Positions 37,542 to 47,897 of a stretch of DNA of 64,000 nt are shown here, one piece after another; positions within the stretch are counted from its first letter, which is position 1; every line of letters starts with the position of its first letter. Made by a program: the position numbers and the translations under genes. The DNA is from an uncultured Methanolobus sp. (GTDB taxonomy: Archaea > Halobacteriota > Methanosarcinia > Methanosarcinales > Methanosarcinaceae). The notes beneath the pieces are model-generated. The model saw only the letters and a program-made list of their open reading frames with translations. It was not told the DNA's origin and did no database searches. The stretch lies in contig NZ_OY762426.1 in the NCBI RefSeq assembly GCF_963665675.1, positions 1,860,001-1,924,000 of the forward strand, written 5' to 3'.

Positions 37542-38912
37542 TTACTGAACGACCTCTATTTCTTCTTCAGGAATTGTCTTGTCCTTGATGTCCAAGAATG
37601 TGTTTCCTATCCACTCGATCATGCGAGCTGCTCCTGCGTATCCCATGACCGGGAAGTGGTGCAGGTTTGCCCTGTCCATGATTGGGAACCCGACCCTGAT
37701 CAGGGGGATATCCTCGGCAAGAGCAATGTGCTTACCATAGGTGTTACCGATCAGCATGTCTACAGGCTCGTTCTTTATGATCTGGTGGAGTGTGAATAGA
37801 TCTGCTTCTGCAAGGATCTGTGAGTTTGGATACAGTGGGCGTACCATTTCAGAAACTCTTTCCACAAATGCCTTGCTGACTGATCCCGTAAGGACTACAA
37901 CTGGCTCCATTCCCATTTCAAGCACCAGGCTTGTGAGACCTTCTATTATGTCAGGGTCACCGAATATGGCTACCTTCTTTCCATAGAAGTGTGGGTGAGC
38001 ATCTGTCATCATATCAACGATCTTTGCCCTTTCCTTTTCCAGTTCAGGTGGGATTGCCACGTCTGCAAGCTCAGCTGCCTTCATAACGAACCTGTCTGTA
38101 AAGCGTACGCCTATTGGTGCAGGTCCGATCTGTACTGGCATCTTGAACTTGTTCTGGAATACCTTTGCTGCTGCGCCTCCTGCCATTCCACAGAGTGCAA
38201 TGGTTCCCATGGAGTTTGCACTGTCCTCTACGTCACCTATTGGCGTACCGCCACTTGCGAACAGTCCTCTTTCCATTCCGATTCCGGTATCCAGGACATC
38301 TGTCTGGTCAGGGAACACGATTGCAGGGATATTCATGATGGAGAGTAATCTCTTGATCTCATGAATGTCTCCCGGGTCTACAAATCCAGGGATTACGTTG
38401 AGCTTTCCATTTGGTTTTGTCTTCTGTGCAAAGGTTGTGACAAATGACTTTACCATGTTGTCGTAACCTGTTACGTGTGAACCCACGTAACTTGGGGTTG
38501 ATGCTGCACAGAGCTTGATAGACGGGTCGATTAACTCTTCCTGAATTACATCTTCTATAATTGAATTGACATCGTCACCAATTGTCTCTGAGAGACAGGT
38601 TGTGTGAATTGCTACAACTTCAGGTGTGTATACAGCTTCGATGTTTGAAAGTGACTTCTTAAGGTTTGATGCACCACCGAATACGGCAGTTCCTTCATAG
38701 AAACTGCTGGTTGTACCGATTGTTGGTTCCCTGAAGTGCCTTGTAAGTGCCATTCTCAGGTATGAAAGACATCCCTGTGATCCATGACTGTGAGGCATAC
38801 AGTTGCGTATACCCAGTGCAGCATATGTTGCACCGATTGGCTGGCATATCTTTGCAGGGTTAACGACCAGTGCGTCTCTGCGGACATCTTCCTTTGGTGT
38901 ATAATCTAACAT
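37542..38912 (-). CDS. nifK: molybdenum-iron nitrogenase beta subunit NifK
   Basis: The 456-residue beta chain of dinitrogenase carries its share of the P-cluster: Cys in PAKICQPIGATYAA (residue about 22), HGSQGC (about 47) and HTTCLSETIGDD (about 105). It lacks the N-terminal extension of about 50 residues of the Azotobacter and Klebsiella type, as is usual in methanogen nitrogenases. ATG 38912 follows a perfect AGGAGG, so high expression is likely. The absence of a delta-subunit gene (vnfG/anfG) between nifD and nifK supports the Mo enzyme. Confidence 0.95.
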   Translation of the reverse strand: MLDYTPKEDVRRDALVVNPAKICQPIGATYAALGIRNCMPHSHGSQGCLSYLRMALTRHFREPTIGTTSSFYEGTAVFGGASNLKKSLSNIEAVYTPEVVAIHTTCLSETIGDDVNSIIEDVIQEELIDPSIKLCAASTPSYVGSHVTGYDNMVKSFVTTFAQKTKPNGKLNVIPGFVDPGDIHEIKRLLSIMNIPAIVFPDQTDVLDTGIGMERGLFASGGTPIGDVEDSANSMGTIALCGMAGGAAAKVFQNKFKMPVQIGPAPIGVRFTDRFVMKAAELADVAIPPELEKERAKIVDMMTDAHPHFYGKKVAIFGDPDIIEGLTSLVLEMGMEPVVVLTGSVSKAFVERVSEMVRPLYPNSQILAEADLFTLHQIIKNEPVDMLIGNTYGKHIALAEDIPLIRVGFPIMDRANLHHFPVMGYAGAARMIEWIGNTFLDIKDKTIPEEEIEVVQ

Positions 38913-38925
38913 TTTTGGTCCTCCT

Positions 38926-40509
38926 TTATGCTCCCTTCCATGGGGTCTTCTGGAGCTTCCAGCTTGGGTTGTTCACTGCCATGTCTATATCTCTTGCAAA
39001 GTTCAGTATGCCGGAGAATCCGGTGTAACGACCACTGTAGTCATAGGAGTGTATCTGTCTGGATGGGACTCCCATCTTCTGTGCCCAGTACTTGTCCTTG
39101 ATTCCTGAGCAGAACAGGTCTGGCTTTAATTCCTTGATAAGGAATTCAGTCTCGTGGTGGTTGAGGTCATCCACAGCTATTGTGCCGTCCTTCATTTCAG
39201 GAAGCATTCCCTCATATTGCATAAGGCCGAGCTTTTCCTTTAGTTCCGCCATACGTTCTTCACTGATGGCTGGAGTAAAGTTCTCATCTCTTTCATAGTG
39301 GAGATCTTCAAGAATTCCACTGGATGCCTTTTCCTTCATGCCTTTAAGGATCTGTCTGCCTTCGTAGTCATCACGGTGAGCAAACTGGTATCCTGCAACC
39401 GTAACCTTCATACCAAGATCTTCAAAGAGATTCTGGTAGTGGTGTGACCTGGAACCGCCAGCATAGATGAATGCTGTCTTGCCCTGAAGCTTGTTCCTGT
39501 ACTTCTCAAGTTCAGGCTGGATCTTTGCCATTTCTTCTTCAATTATTTCCTCAGTCTTCTTTGTGAGTTCTTCGTTGTCGAAGTATTCAGCCATCTTCCT
39601 GAGTGACTTCTTTGTTCCTTCAACACCAATGTAATTGACCTTGAGCCATGGAACTCCGTACTTCTCTTCCATCATACGGTTAGTGTAGTTAACTGACCTG
39701 TGACAGAGGAGGATACTGAGCTTTGCCTGGTGTGCCTTTGAAAGGTTGTGGTATGAACCGTCTCCTGTGAAACTTGATACAATACGGTAGCCGATCTTCT
39801 CAAAGAGGGGCTTGATCTCCCAGAGATCACCACCAATGTTGTATTCACCAAAGATGTTGATGTCAAATGGTGTTGGGTTTTCAAGCTCTTCAGTACCGAT
39901 CAGCTGTTCCATAATTACGTTACTTGCAACGTGGTGTCCTGCTGACTGACTTACTCCTCTATATCCTTCACAACGAAGAGCCAGTACCTTCAAACCAGGA
40001 TAATCCTCTTCTGCATTACGTGCTACTTCTTCAATATCGTCACCGATAAGTCCTACCGGGCATGTTGCACAGATAGAGATCGCTCCAGGCTTGAAGATTC
40101 TCATTACATCATCAATTGCTTCCTTGAGCTTCTTTTCACCACCGAATACAATATCTGTTTCTTTCATGTCTGTTGAGAAACAGTATTGCAGGTAGTTGTC
40201 ACCGCCATCTTCTGCCTTGGCCATATTTCTCCTGGTTCCCCATGTGTAATATCCACAGCCAATAGGTCCGTGTGTGATGTGTACCATATCCTTGATAGGT
40301 CCCATTACCACACCCTTTCCACCGGCATAGGCACAACCACGGTTTGTCATTATACCAGGTACTGTCTTGGCGTTGGCTTCGATGTGCTGTTCTGCTTCAC
40401 AGGAGTCCTTTACTGTAAAGTGCTTCCTTCTGTCCTTTTCAGTCTTTGCAGGGTAGACCTTCATCATTTCGTCAAGAACCTGCTGTGACCTTTCGACTTC
40501 AGAACTCAT
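38926..40509 (-). CDS. nifD: molybdenum-iron nitrogenase alpha subunit NifD
   Basis: The 527-residue alpha chain has P-cluster cysteines 59 (NRGCAYAGG), 85 ([10 protein letters not shown]) and 150 ([12 protein letters not shown]). The FeMo-cofactor Cys is in LLCHRSVNY, and the cofactor His in [16 protein letters not shown] segment of about 50 residues near position 390-440 that most bacterial NifD lack is present, as in methanogen enzymes. The key residues are all there, so an active N2-reducing enzyme is expected. The ATG overlaps the nifI2 stop (ATGA). Confidence 0.96.
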   Translation of the reverse strand: MSSEVERSQQVLDEMMKVYPAKTEKDRRKHFTVKDSCEAEQHIEANAKTVPGIMTNRGCAYAGGKGVVMGPIKDMVHITHGPIGCGYYTWGTRRNMAKAEDGGDNYLQYCFSTDMKETDIVFGGEKKLKEAIDDVMRIFKPGAISICATCPVGLIGDDIEEVARNAEEDYPGLKVLALRCEGYRGVSQSAGHHVASNVIMEQLIGTEELENPTPFDINIFGEYNIGGDLWEIKPLFEKIGYRIVSSFTGDGSYHNLSKAHQAKLSILLCHRSVNYTNRMMEEKYGVPWLKVNYIGVEGTKKSLRKMAEYFDNEELTKKTEEIIEEEMAKIQPELEKYRNKLQGKTAFIYAGGSRSHHYQNLFEDLGMKVTVAGYQFAHRDDYEGRQILKGMKEKASSGILEDLHYERDENFTPAISEERMAELKEKLGLMQYEGMLPEMKDGTIAVDDLNHHETEFLIKELKPDLFCSGIKDKYWAQKMGVPSRQIHSYDYSGRYTGFSGILNFARDIDMAVNNPSWKLQKTPWKGA

Positions 40510-40883
40510 TCTGCATTCCTCCCTACAGTCATTTCTCCTGATTCACCGGTTCTGACCCTGTAAACTTCAGGTATGTCAGTTACGAAGATCTTCCCATCTC
40601 CTGCATGACCTGTCTGGTTGATCTCGATTATCTTCTGTACGACCTTCTCTGCTGCCATGTCACTTACAACAATTGTAAACATTCTCTTTGGGACAAATGG
40701 CACATGTGTAAGGTCCGTTTCTTCCTGTTCAGGAAGCGGGGGGTCAAATTCAAAGCACAATCCCTTTTGCTTACCACGGCCCATCACCTTTTCTACGGTG
40801 AATGAGGGGTAGCCGCATCCATCAAGTGCATCAAGTGTCTTGTGCATCTTGTTCATGCGGATGATTGCCGTTATTTCCTTCAT
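40506..40883 (-). CDS. nifI2: nitrogenase PII-like regulator NifI2
   Basis: The 125-residue PII-family protein lies between nifH and nifD as in all methanogen nif operons. With NifI1 it forms a complex that binds dinitrogenase when ammonium is present and stops activity; 2-oxoglutarate reverses this. The PII core is clear (GRGKQKG before the T-loop, [19 protein letters not shown]). The T-loop is enlarged and rich in Pro/Glu (about residues 43-65), as in NifI2, and has no uridylylation tyrosine. Confidence 0.95.
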   Translation of the reverse strand: MKEITAIIRMNKMHKTLDALDGCGYPSFTVEKVMGRGKQKGLCFEFDPPLPEQEETDLTHVPFVPKRMFTIVVSDMAAEKVVQKIIEINQTGHAGDGKIFVTDIPEVYRVRTGESGEMTVGRNAE

Positions 40884-40902
40884 TTAGAATCCCTCCGCGG
40901 GT

Positions 40903-41220
40903 TTAAAGTCCGCTTGCGCCTGTACGGATTGTGTATGCGCTTTCGACTGGGTTTACGAAGATCTTACCGTCTCCGTACTTTCCTGTGTGAGCTGATGTCT
41001 TGATGACCTCAAGGACTTTTTCCTTGTCTTCATCTTCGACAACAAGCATGAGCATTGTCTTTGGAAGTTCGTCAAACTGTACTTCTGCTGTGTGAATTCC
41101 TCTCTGCTTACCTCTTCCGAATACATCGGACTTGGTGAGGGACACAAAGCTTTCCTTCTCAAGCGCTTCTACTATGTCAGTTACCTTGTTTGGTCTGACA
41201 ATTGCACGGATCATCTGCAT
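40903..41220 (-). CDS. nifI1: nitrogenase PII-like regulator NifI1
   Basis: The 105-residue PII-family protein is the partner of NifI2 in post-translational nitrogenase switch-off. The core motifs GRGKQRGIH, GDGKIFVNPV and TIRTGASGL are intact, and the short T-loop (AEVQFDELPK) lacks the modifiable tyrosine. It follows nifH by 23 bases and precedes nifI2 by 19 bases, so all three are on one transcript. Confidence 0.95.
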   Translation of the reverse strand: MQMIRAIVRPNKVTDIVEALEKESFVSLTKSDVFGRGKQRGIHTAEVQFDELPKTMLMLVVEDEDKEKVLEVIKTSAHTGKYGDGKIFVNPVESAYTIRTGASGL

Positions 41221-41243
41221 TGTTTTTTCACCTCAGGTTAAAT

Positions 41244-42083
<840 letters not shown>

Positions 42084-42113
42084 TTATTTGATGTGTTTTT
42101 TCTTGTTTGGTTT

Positions 42114-42197
42114 GTTGTACGATTGTGTGTTTATTGGAGCTGCGTAATTTGTATCGTACAACGGAATCCTATGTACTAGGTAATCATATATAAAATT
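42114..42197 (-). promoter_or_regulatory. nifH promoter with two inverted repeats
   Basis: Read on the minus strand, a TATA box (TTTTATATATG, about 42184-42194) is followed by CCTAGTACATAGG (42168-42180, arms of four bases, spacer of five) and then by a perfect 10-bp inverted repeat GTTGTACGAT / ATCGTACAAC (42114-42123 and 42153-42162, 29 bases apart). The first lies where a repressor such as NrpR would block the start; it does not match the published GGAA-N6-TTCC or GGTA-N6-TACC forms. The second lies in the leader and could be a hairpin or a binding site. Confidence 0.5.
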
Positions 42198-42601
42198 AAT
42201 CTATATGATTCACTTAATGTTATTGAAATTTTAAAGGAAAACAGCATTCTCCTGGCTATTCATTAGACATTTCAACTTTGATGAGGATGTCCTGCAATTT
42301 TGTCCATTTTCAACTAAAAGTCGTATTTTTCATATAAACAAGGCAAATACTTATATACGCCAATATTCCAAAAATAGGATTGAAATGCAATGTCATCAGG
42401 TCAAGGCAATATATTTATATTTTTATAATATCATTGCCGTGGCAACGAAGGATATACTATCTATCTAAACCAAAAACAATATAACCATATTATAAATGCT
42501 TGCAGCAATTGATTTAGTTACACATGAAAAGGTTCCAGGGAATGAAGGACATCTGGGATCGGGTCGATTTTTTCTATTTTTCTCTTTAGCAGTCTTCTTC
42601 A
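42198..42601. other. AT-rich spacer with alternative hairpins, no gene
   Basis: I find no coding region in these 404 bases. GGCAAT (42405-42410) can pair with ATTGCC (42433-42438), while the same TTGCC can pair with GGCAA two bases later (42434-42445), so two hairpins exclude each other. A TATA-like ACTTATATA lies upstream (about 42349-42357). Whether anything is transcribed is unknown. Confidence 0.3.
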
Positions 42602-42838
42602 TTAAGGAGCCTTTTTCAGGGTGAACCAAAAAATACTACCCTTTTCCTGCAGATTGTCAATAGCATCCACACTTTCTCCATGTAGTTCTATTACTCTTTT
42701 GACAATAGCAAGTCCAATTTCACTGCCTTTTATATTTTCCTTGTGCAGCCGGTTAAAACGAGTGAATACAGCTTCTTTGTCAGCATCGGGTATTCCGTCT
42801 CTCTGATCTGCCACAGATATCTTCCATTTGTCTTCAAT
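42602..42838 (-). pseudogene. histidine kinase, C-terminal ATPase remnant
   Basis: On the minus strand about 78 codons encode the end of a sensor histidine kinase: the G1 box (ADQRDGIPDADKEAVFTRF), the G2-type GSEIGLAIVKRVIELHG with the family pattern, and the closing GSIFWFTLKK. The normally conserved glycine/aspartate-rich residues are partly altered (QRDGIPD, GSEIGL in place of GTGLGL). The upstream part is missing, because the frame runs into the IS5 remnant near 42839. It is a broken gene. Confidence 0.75.
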
Positions 42839-43724
42839 GGTATACTCTTTGTCCTGATAACTGGTTGCAGATGGGGAGATATGCCAGCAATTTATGGTTC
42901 CAGGGCAACTGCCTGGAGAAGGTTGGGTGGTCTGAGGAAGGAGTATGGAATGAAATAATGGAATCCCTTCGGGATTCTGCTTACCAGAAAGGTAAGTTCT
43001 CTATGGATGTTGTATGTGTTGATAGTAGCTTCATAGAAACAAAAAAAGGGAGAAAATTCCGAATACAATGGACACAAAAAAAGGAATGGGATAATGATAC
43101 ATGTTTGTGTAAGTTGTGAAGGATTTCCTTTGACGATCCAGATAGCTTCAGGAAAGGAGCATGACAGAAACCACTTTATTGAAGTCATGGAAAATATCAA
43201 GGTCATAACTGAAAGAAGACCAAGAACTCGACCATTGGAAGTACTTGCTGATTCGGCTTATGATGAGATACCTATAAGGAAATATCTGAGACGAAGAGCG
43301 ATAAAAAGTAATATTCCTATCAATATCAGGAATCGGAGAGATCCTAAAAGAGGAAGACCTACAAGACTTGAATATGAGTCATATAGGAAAAGAGGGACAA
43401 TAGAACGATTCTTTGCATGGTTGAAAATGGGGTTCAGGAAAATAGCAAGCAGATATGAAAGACTAAATGTGGTTTTCAAAGGACTACTGGATATCGCATC
43501 TTTTCTGCTATGTTGGAAAAAGTTTCAAGAGAGTTTTGAGATAGGCTCGGTTTCAAAAACAACAAATCCTATTGAGAACTATTATCGACAAACGTTACCA
43601 GATTCATTGAAAAGGATATTTAAAACACCAGATGGAATGTTGAACTATTTAAGCGTAAAAAGAGGATATTGGGAGGGGAACATATTCAAAAAAGTTTAAC
43701 ACCAAAGTTTTTGACAGCCTCTCA
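42839..43724 (+). mobile_element. IS5-family insertion sequence, frameshifted transposase
   Basis: The transposase is spread over three frames: GILFVLITGCRWGDMPAIYG, then VVCVDSSFIETKKG (first Asp of DDE), then LADSAYDEIP (second Asp) and RKRGTIERFFAWLKMGFRK (Glu region), ending at 43699. Two frameshifts (near 42945 and 43100) and a missing N-terminus make it inactive. The right end has a GAGGCTGTCAAAAACTTT-type terminal repeat (complement at about 43705-43722); no matching left end is visible. A shorter relative lies at 3836-4207 in opposite orientation. Confidence 0.8.
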
Positions 43725-43766
43725 CATAGGCAAATTTAATATGTATTACTTTTCTTTAATGTCTTA

Positions 43767-46700
43767 ATGGATTTGAGGAGTAAATTAGATGAAAACTTAG
43801 CTTCTAAATTAAATATAATAGAGCAAGAAGCAAAAGAAATATGGTCAAAAGGTGAGTTGAATCACTTATATTATACATTACATGGTTTAGACCATTCTCA
43901 GAATGTAATCAATCTAATCAATAAATTAGTTGAAGGCTTAAGTATAGAACTAAATGATGCTGAAATTTTCTGTTTACTTTCAGCTGCTTATTTGCATGAT
44001 GTTGGAATGCAAGTAAAGTATGATGACGACAACTCTAAATGTGAAGGTATCTCAAAAGCTAAAAATCGTCCATATTCTGTTCAAGATTTAATTAGAGATG
44101 AACATCACATAAGAAGTGGTCGTTTTATAAAAGACCACTCTAAAACTTTGAAATTAGATAATTATGAGGCAGACATAATAAGATTAGTCTCCGAGGGCCA
44201 TAGAAAAACAGACCTTAACTCTGAATCATATGACGATACTGGTATTGGTAATGATCCTATGCGCGTTCGTCTTCTTTCAGCATTATTAAGGGTAGCTGAT
44301 GAATTAGATGTTACTTACAAGAGAGCTCCCGGTCAGGTTTATGAGCTTTTAGAAAAAGAAATGCCCAGTTTTTCTGTTCTTCAATGGTTGAAACATCATT
44401 ACACAAGTGCTCTTGTAATTACTACTACTGGGAACTCAACTACAATTAATGTACATTGTCATTATCCTGATGTGGACAATGGTAATAAAATAATGAATGA
44501 ATTGATTGTTAAACCTATTAATGAAACCATAGGAGAAGTTCAGGTTATTTTATTACGATATGGCCTAGATATTACATTAGAACAAAAATTGACTATTAAT
44601 CCTGATTTAGATGAAATACCGGCGGATATTTTGGAACTGTTTTTTCGTCCATTTTCTAGTGTAATTACTGAATTGCCTAAGACAAAAGGATTCATCGGAC
44701 GCAATGAAGAACTGAACCAATTATCATTTTCTTTGGATAAAAATATAATAGTCATTGAAGGAATTGCAGGGATTGGTAAAACATATGTTGCGGTTAAATT
44801 TGCTGAAAAACTAAAAGATGATTATGACGTTTATTGGTATGAAAATCTAAGTGAAGTCAGTACTTTGAGTTCAGTACTCAAAAAAATGGCTCTTTTTTTA
44901 AAGGGAAAGGGCAGACCAAGGATGTCCAATTCGCTTGATAATTTTGGATATGACAATGATGTTTTAATTTCATTATTAAGAGATGAATTGAATACTTCCA
45001 AAATCGCGATTTTTTTTGATGATTATCATAAGGCCGAAGGAGAACTAGATCCCTTATTATCTCAGTTAAAAGATATACAAAAATCAAAGATTATAATAGT
45101 AACTAGAAAAAAACCCGCTTTTTACAATATAATTGATGAAAAGAACAATAAAGTAGTTATTATAAAAATAGATGATTGGGATATATATCACACAGAACAA
45201 ATGTTAAAAGAGAGATTTTTAACCCCCAATCATGACGTTCTTGTAAAAGTGCATGAAAGACTTCATGGTCATCCTCAATATTTAAATCTTTTTTGCATAC
45301 TTGCCAATAATACAGATGCAGAAGAATTACTTGAAAAAATACCTCTGGCTTTAAAGGATGCACATGAATACCTTGAGAAAGAAGTGTATGACTCTCTTAA
45401 TTCAGAAGAAAAATTATTGTTGCAAACAATTTCTGTATTTAGAATAGCTGAAACTCTTGATGCATTTGACAGTGTTAATGAATTTAACAATATAACTGTG
45501 ACATTAGATTCATTAATTGACAATTTTTTAGTCGACGAACTTGGGTTTAATAAATTCAAAGTTCATGATATTATTCGAGAATTCTGTATGGGGGATATCG
45601 GAAAAGCAAAAACATTAAAAAAATACCATGCCAATGCAGCCGGATACTATTTGCAGGACACTGAAAATTTGGAAAATGTTCTAGAATCAGTTTATCACTA
45701 TAAACTGGCAGGAATGAAAGAACAATCATCACGTGTTTTGGTTGGTCATGTTGACAATTTTATATCAAAAGGTTTTTGGGAAAAAGTGGAATCACAATTA
45801 AAAGAGTCAATTACATTTAACAAAAGGAAAACGCAACCAAACTTGATATATCTGTCTGCAAGGGCAAATATGGCCATTGCAGAACTATATGAACGTAAGG
45901 GTGATTACAATGAATGTATTCATTATGCAAATGCAGCTGTATCTATGTTCAAAAAAATAGGTATGCACGATAATTTATTAAATCCCTATATGTTGCTTGC
46001 AGCCATCAATCATAAAAAAGGAAATCAAGAGAAAGTTCAATATTATCAGGCATTGTGTGAGAGCATTCTTAAATCCACGGAAGATAAACAAAGAGAAATG
46101 GCTTTTAAAGCAAACAGTCTACAATTTGCTGATATGGATGATGATGAAAGATTACAGTCTTTCTACGAAGTTCTTAGTTTTTTTGAAGACTGCGACGATG
46201 AAAAAAAAGTTGCAGCTGTTTCTCGAAGTATCTCTCATATATATCGAAGAATAGGGGAATTTGAAAAATCATTGTTCTATTTAAAAAAGGCTTTGAAAAT
46301 ATATGAACTACGGAATGATTTGTTTGATATGACAGTTACTAGTTTTGATGTTGCTCATACATATGCTTTAAATATAAACCATGTGAAAAATATTGGTAGT
46401 TTGTTAGAGTGTTTGAATAACGTAATACAAACATATGTACAGATAGGTCATTTGAGGGGAGAACTTGAGGCATTATTACTAAAAGGGGACTTATTGCTGA
46501 AATTTAATGACTTTGACCTAGCTATTGAATCATATGAACGTGCATTGGATATATATATCTCGTTAAATGAAAATGAGATTTATCTGAATCCAAGACTATC
46601 AATCGGAAATTCTCTAACAAAAGCCAAAAAATATGATGAAGCAATTTCTTATTTCTTAAAAATATTTGAATTCAATGATATAACGCATGATGATTTTTTA

Positions 46701-47342
46701 TGTGCAAAAGCATCTCTTTCTGAGCTATATATATTGAGTAAACATTATGAACAAGCGATGGACAATTCTGTGGAATTAATTGATGAGGCAAGTGATATTT
46801 CAAACGATTTGAGATTTATATATCTTGGTCATTTTTTTGCATCCATCTCATCTTTGCATCTTAATGATTTCCAAAAATACTATTATCATCTTAAATCTAT
46901 AATCAATTTTAAATCTGAAAAAATTTCTATTCGTTGGGATTTTTCAGATATTAAACCTGCTTTGGATGATCTTGGGAATGAAAAAATGTTAATATTCGAT
47001 GTAGTTTCCTATCTAAAATCTGAGACCGAATATCCTTGTATTAGGCTAGAGGATGTACAAATTATTTCAGAATCACCTAATGATTCTGGAGTAATATTCC
47101 ATCCACTGGTAGGTAGTTTAGCATTAAACAAAAATGATTCTGACTTGCAGTCTATTATGTTTGGTTTAAATGAAATAAATAAAATAGATCAATGTTTGCC
47201 TTCAATCATGGAAGTCAGTCGTGAAAAAGCTCTTCTTATTCTTGGATTCTTGTTCCAAAAAGGAATTCTTGAGTGTATGTCTCAAAGTGATTGTGAATTT
47301 CAAGTAGTACTTACTGAAAAAGGTCGCAAAATCAAGGTATAA
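43767..47342 (+). CDS. HD-domain STAND NTPase with TPR repeats, candidate defence protein
   Basis: The 1191-residue protein has three parts. Residues about 15-250 form an HD-type hydrolase domain: HGLDH (about 38), YLHDVG (about 74), EGHRKTD (about 143) and LLRVADELD (about 174), resembling HD-CE domains. Residues about 305-610 form a STAND/NB-ARC-like ATPase: Walker A GIAGIGKT (about 332), Walker B IAIFFDD (about 413), VTRKK (about 443) and HGHPQYL (about 501), then a winged helix. Residues about 620-1080 are TPR-like helices, and a small C-terminal winged helix follows. A sensor-switch-effector order suits an antiviral or stress alarm protein. It is AT-rich unlike the nif genes and lies directly behind an IS element. 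TATA at 43732-43743 suggests a nearly leaderless transcript. Confidence 0.85.
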   Translation: MDLRSKLDENLASKLNIIEQEAKEIWSKGELNHLYYTLHGLDHSQNVINLINKLVEGLSIELNDAEIFCLLSAAYLHDVGMQVKYDDDNSKCEGISKAKNRPYSVQDLIRDEHHIRSGRFIKDHSKTLKLDNYEADIIRLVSEGHRKTDLNSESYDDTGIGNDPMRVRLLSALLRVADELDVTYKRAPGQVYELLEKEMPSFSVLQWLKHHYTSALVITTTGNSTTINVHCHYPDVDNGNKIMNELIVKPINETIGEVQVILLRYGLDITLEQKLTINPDLDEIPADILELFFRPFSSVITELPKTKGFIGRNEELNQLSFSLDKNIIVIEGIAGIGKTYVAVKFAEKLKDDYDVYWYENLSEVSTLSSVLKKMALFLKGKGRPRMSNSLDNFGYDNDVLISLLRDELNTSKIAIFFDDYHKAEGELDPLLSQLKDIQKSKIIIVTRKKPAFYNIIDEKNNKVVIIKIDDWDIYHTEQMLKERFLTPNHDVLVKVHERLHGHPQYLNLFCILANNTDAEELLEKIPLALKDAHEYLEKEVYDSLNSEEKLLLQTISVFRIAETLDAFDSVNEFNNITVTLDSLIDNFLVDELGFNKFKVHDIIREFCMGDIGKAKTLKKYHANAAGYYLQDTENLENVLESVYHYKLAGMKEQSSRVLVGHVDNFISKGFWEKVESQLKESITFNKRKTQPNLIYLSARANMAIAELYERKGDYNECIHYANAAVSMFKKIGMHDNLLNPYMLLAAINHKKGNQEKVQYYQALCESILKSTEDKQREMAFKANSLQFADMDDDERLQSFYEVLSFFEDCDDEKKVAAVSRSISHIYRRIGEFEKSLFYLKKALKIYELRNDLFDMTVTSFDVAHTYALNINHVKNIGSLLECLNNVIQTYVQIGHLRGELEALLLKGDLLLKFNDFDLAIESYERALDIYISLNENEIYLNPRLSIGNSLTKAKKYDEAISYFLKIFEFNDITHDDFLCAKASLSELYILSKHYEQAMDNSVELIDEASDISNDLRFIYLGHFFASISSLHLNDFQKYYYHLKSIINFKSEKISIRWDFSDIKPALDDLGNEKMLIFDVVSYLKSETEYPCIRLEDVQIISESPNDSGVIFHPLVGSLALNKNDSDLQSIMFGLNEINKIDQCLPSIMEVSREKALLILGFLFQKGILECMSQSDCEFQVVLTEKGRKIKV

Positions 47343-47399
47343 TAGACTCTAAGAGTGTTCTATTTGCATTCTATATTTAAAAAAAGAACAGTATTTTTA

Positions 47400-47500
47400 G
47401 GGAAGAGCCCCGAAACTATGGAAGTGCTATATTGTGACAACTGGACTGCAGAGTCCTTTTACAATAGGTTTATGTTGAATTTCCGGGGCTCACGGTGATT
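47400..47500 (+). ncRNA. candidate structured small RNA next to glnK
   Basis: A nested stem structure is visible: outer GAGCCCCGAAA (47405-47415) with the complementary TTTCCGGGGCTC (47480-47491, one bulged C); middle TATTGT (47430-47435) with ACAATA (47461-47466); inner GGACT-GCAG-AGTCC (47443-47456). A TATA box (TATATTTAA, 47372-47380) lies about 25 bases before the structure, as expected for transcription on the plus strand from about 47400. No ORF runs through it. It faces glnK, so a nitrogen-linked small RNA, comparable to sRNA154 of Methanosarcina mazei, is a reasonable guess; identity is not shown. Confidence 0.5.
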
Positions 47501-47552
47501 ATTTTGAAATGGTTGTAATGTTTAAAAAAATAAAAAAAGATAGAGAAAGCAC

Positions 47553-47891
47553 TTAGAGTGCTTCCCCGTCTGTTTCTCCTGTACGGATCCTGATAATCTT
47601 GCTTATAGGGTACGTAAAGATTTTACCGTCTCCAATGGAACCGGTTGCTGCTGTCTTCATTATTATGTCAACGACTTTGTCGGCATCTTCTTCACTGACT
47701 ACAATTTCCATCTTTATTTTTGGCAACAGGTCAACACAGTACTTGCGTCCTCTCCACTGCTGCATTACACCCTTCTGCTTACCGCGACCTTTTACATCGG
47801 TCACAGTGACACTTTCATATCCAGCTTCTTCAAGGGCATCCTTGACTTCGTGGATCTTTGTTGGCCTTATGATTGCTTCAATCTTCATCAT
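47553..47891 (-). CDS. glnK: PII signal protein GlnK
   Basis: The 112-residue PII protein has Tyr51 in the T-loop (RKYCVDLLPK), the GRGKQKG box, the B-loop TGSIGDGKIF and the C-loop RIRTGE. PII trimers sense 2-oxoglutarate, ATP and ADP and block the ammonium channel when nitrogen is plentiful. It starts six bases after the amtB stop, so the two are co-transcribed in the order amtB-glnK. This differs from NifI1/I2, which have altered T-loops. A T-rich stretch after the stop (on the minus strand about 47520-47545) probably ends the transcript. Confidence 0.96.
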   Translation of the reverse strand: MMKIEAIIRPTKIHEVKDALEEAGYESVTVTDVKGRGKQKGVMQQWRGRKYCVDLLPKIKMEIVVSEEDADKVVDIIMKTAATGSIGDGKIFTYPISKIIRIRTGETDGEAL

Positions 47892-47897
47892 TTCACA

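Noticed and set aside
42602-42838. Intact small regulator gene (70 codons)
   Set aside because: The sequence is only the end of a histidine kinase ATPase domain whose frame runs on into an IS5 remnant, so it is a truncated gene.
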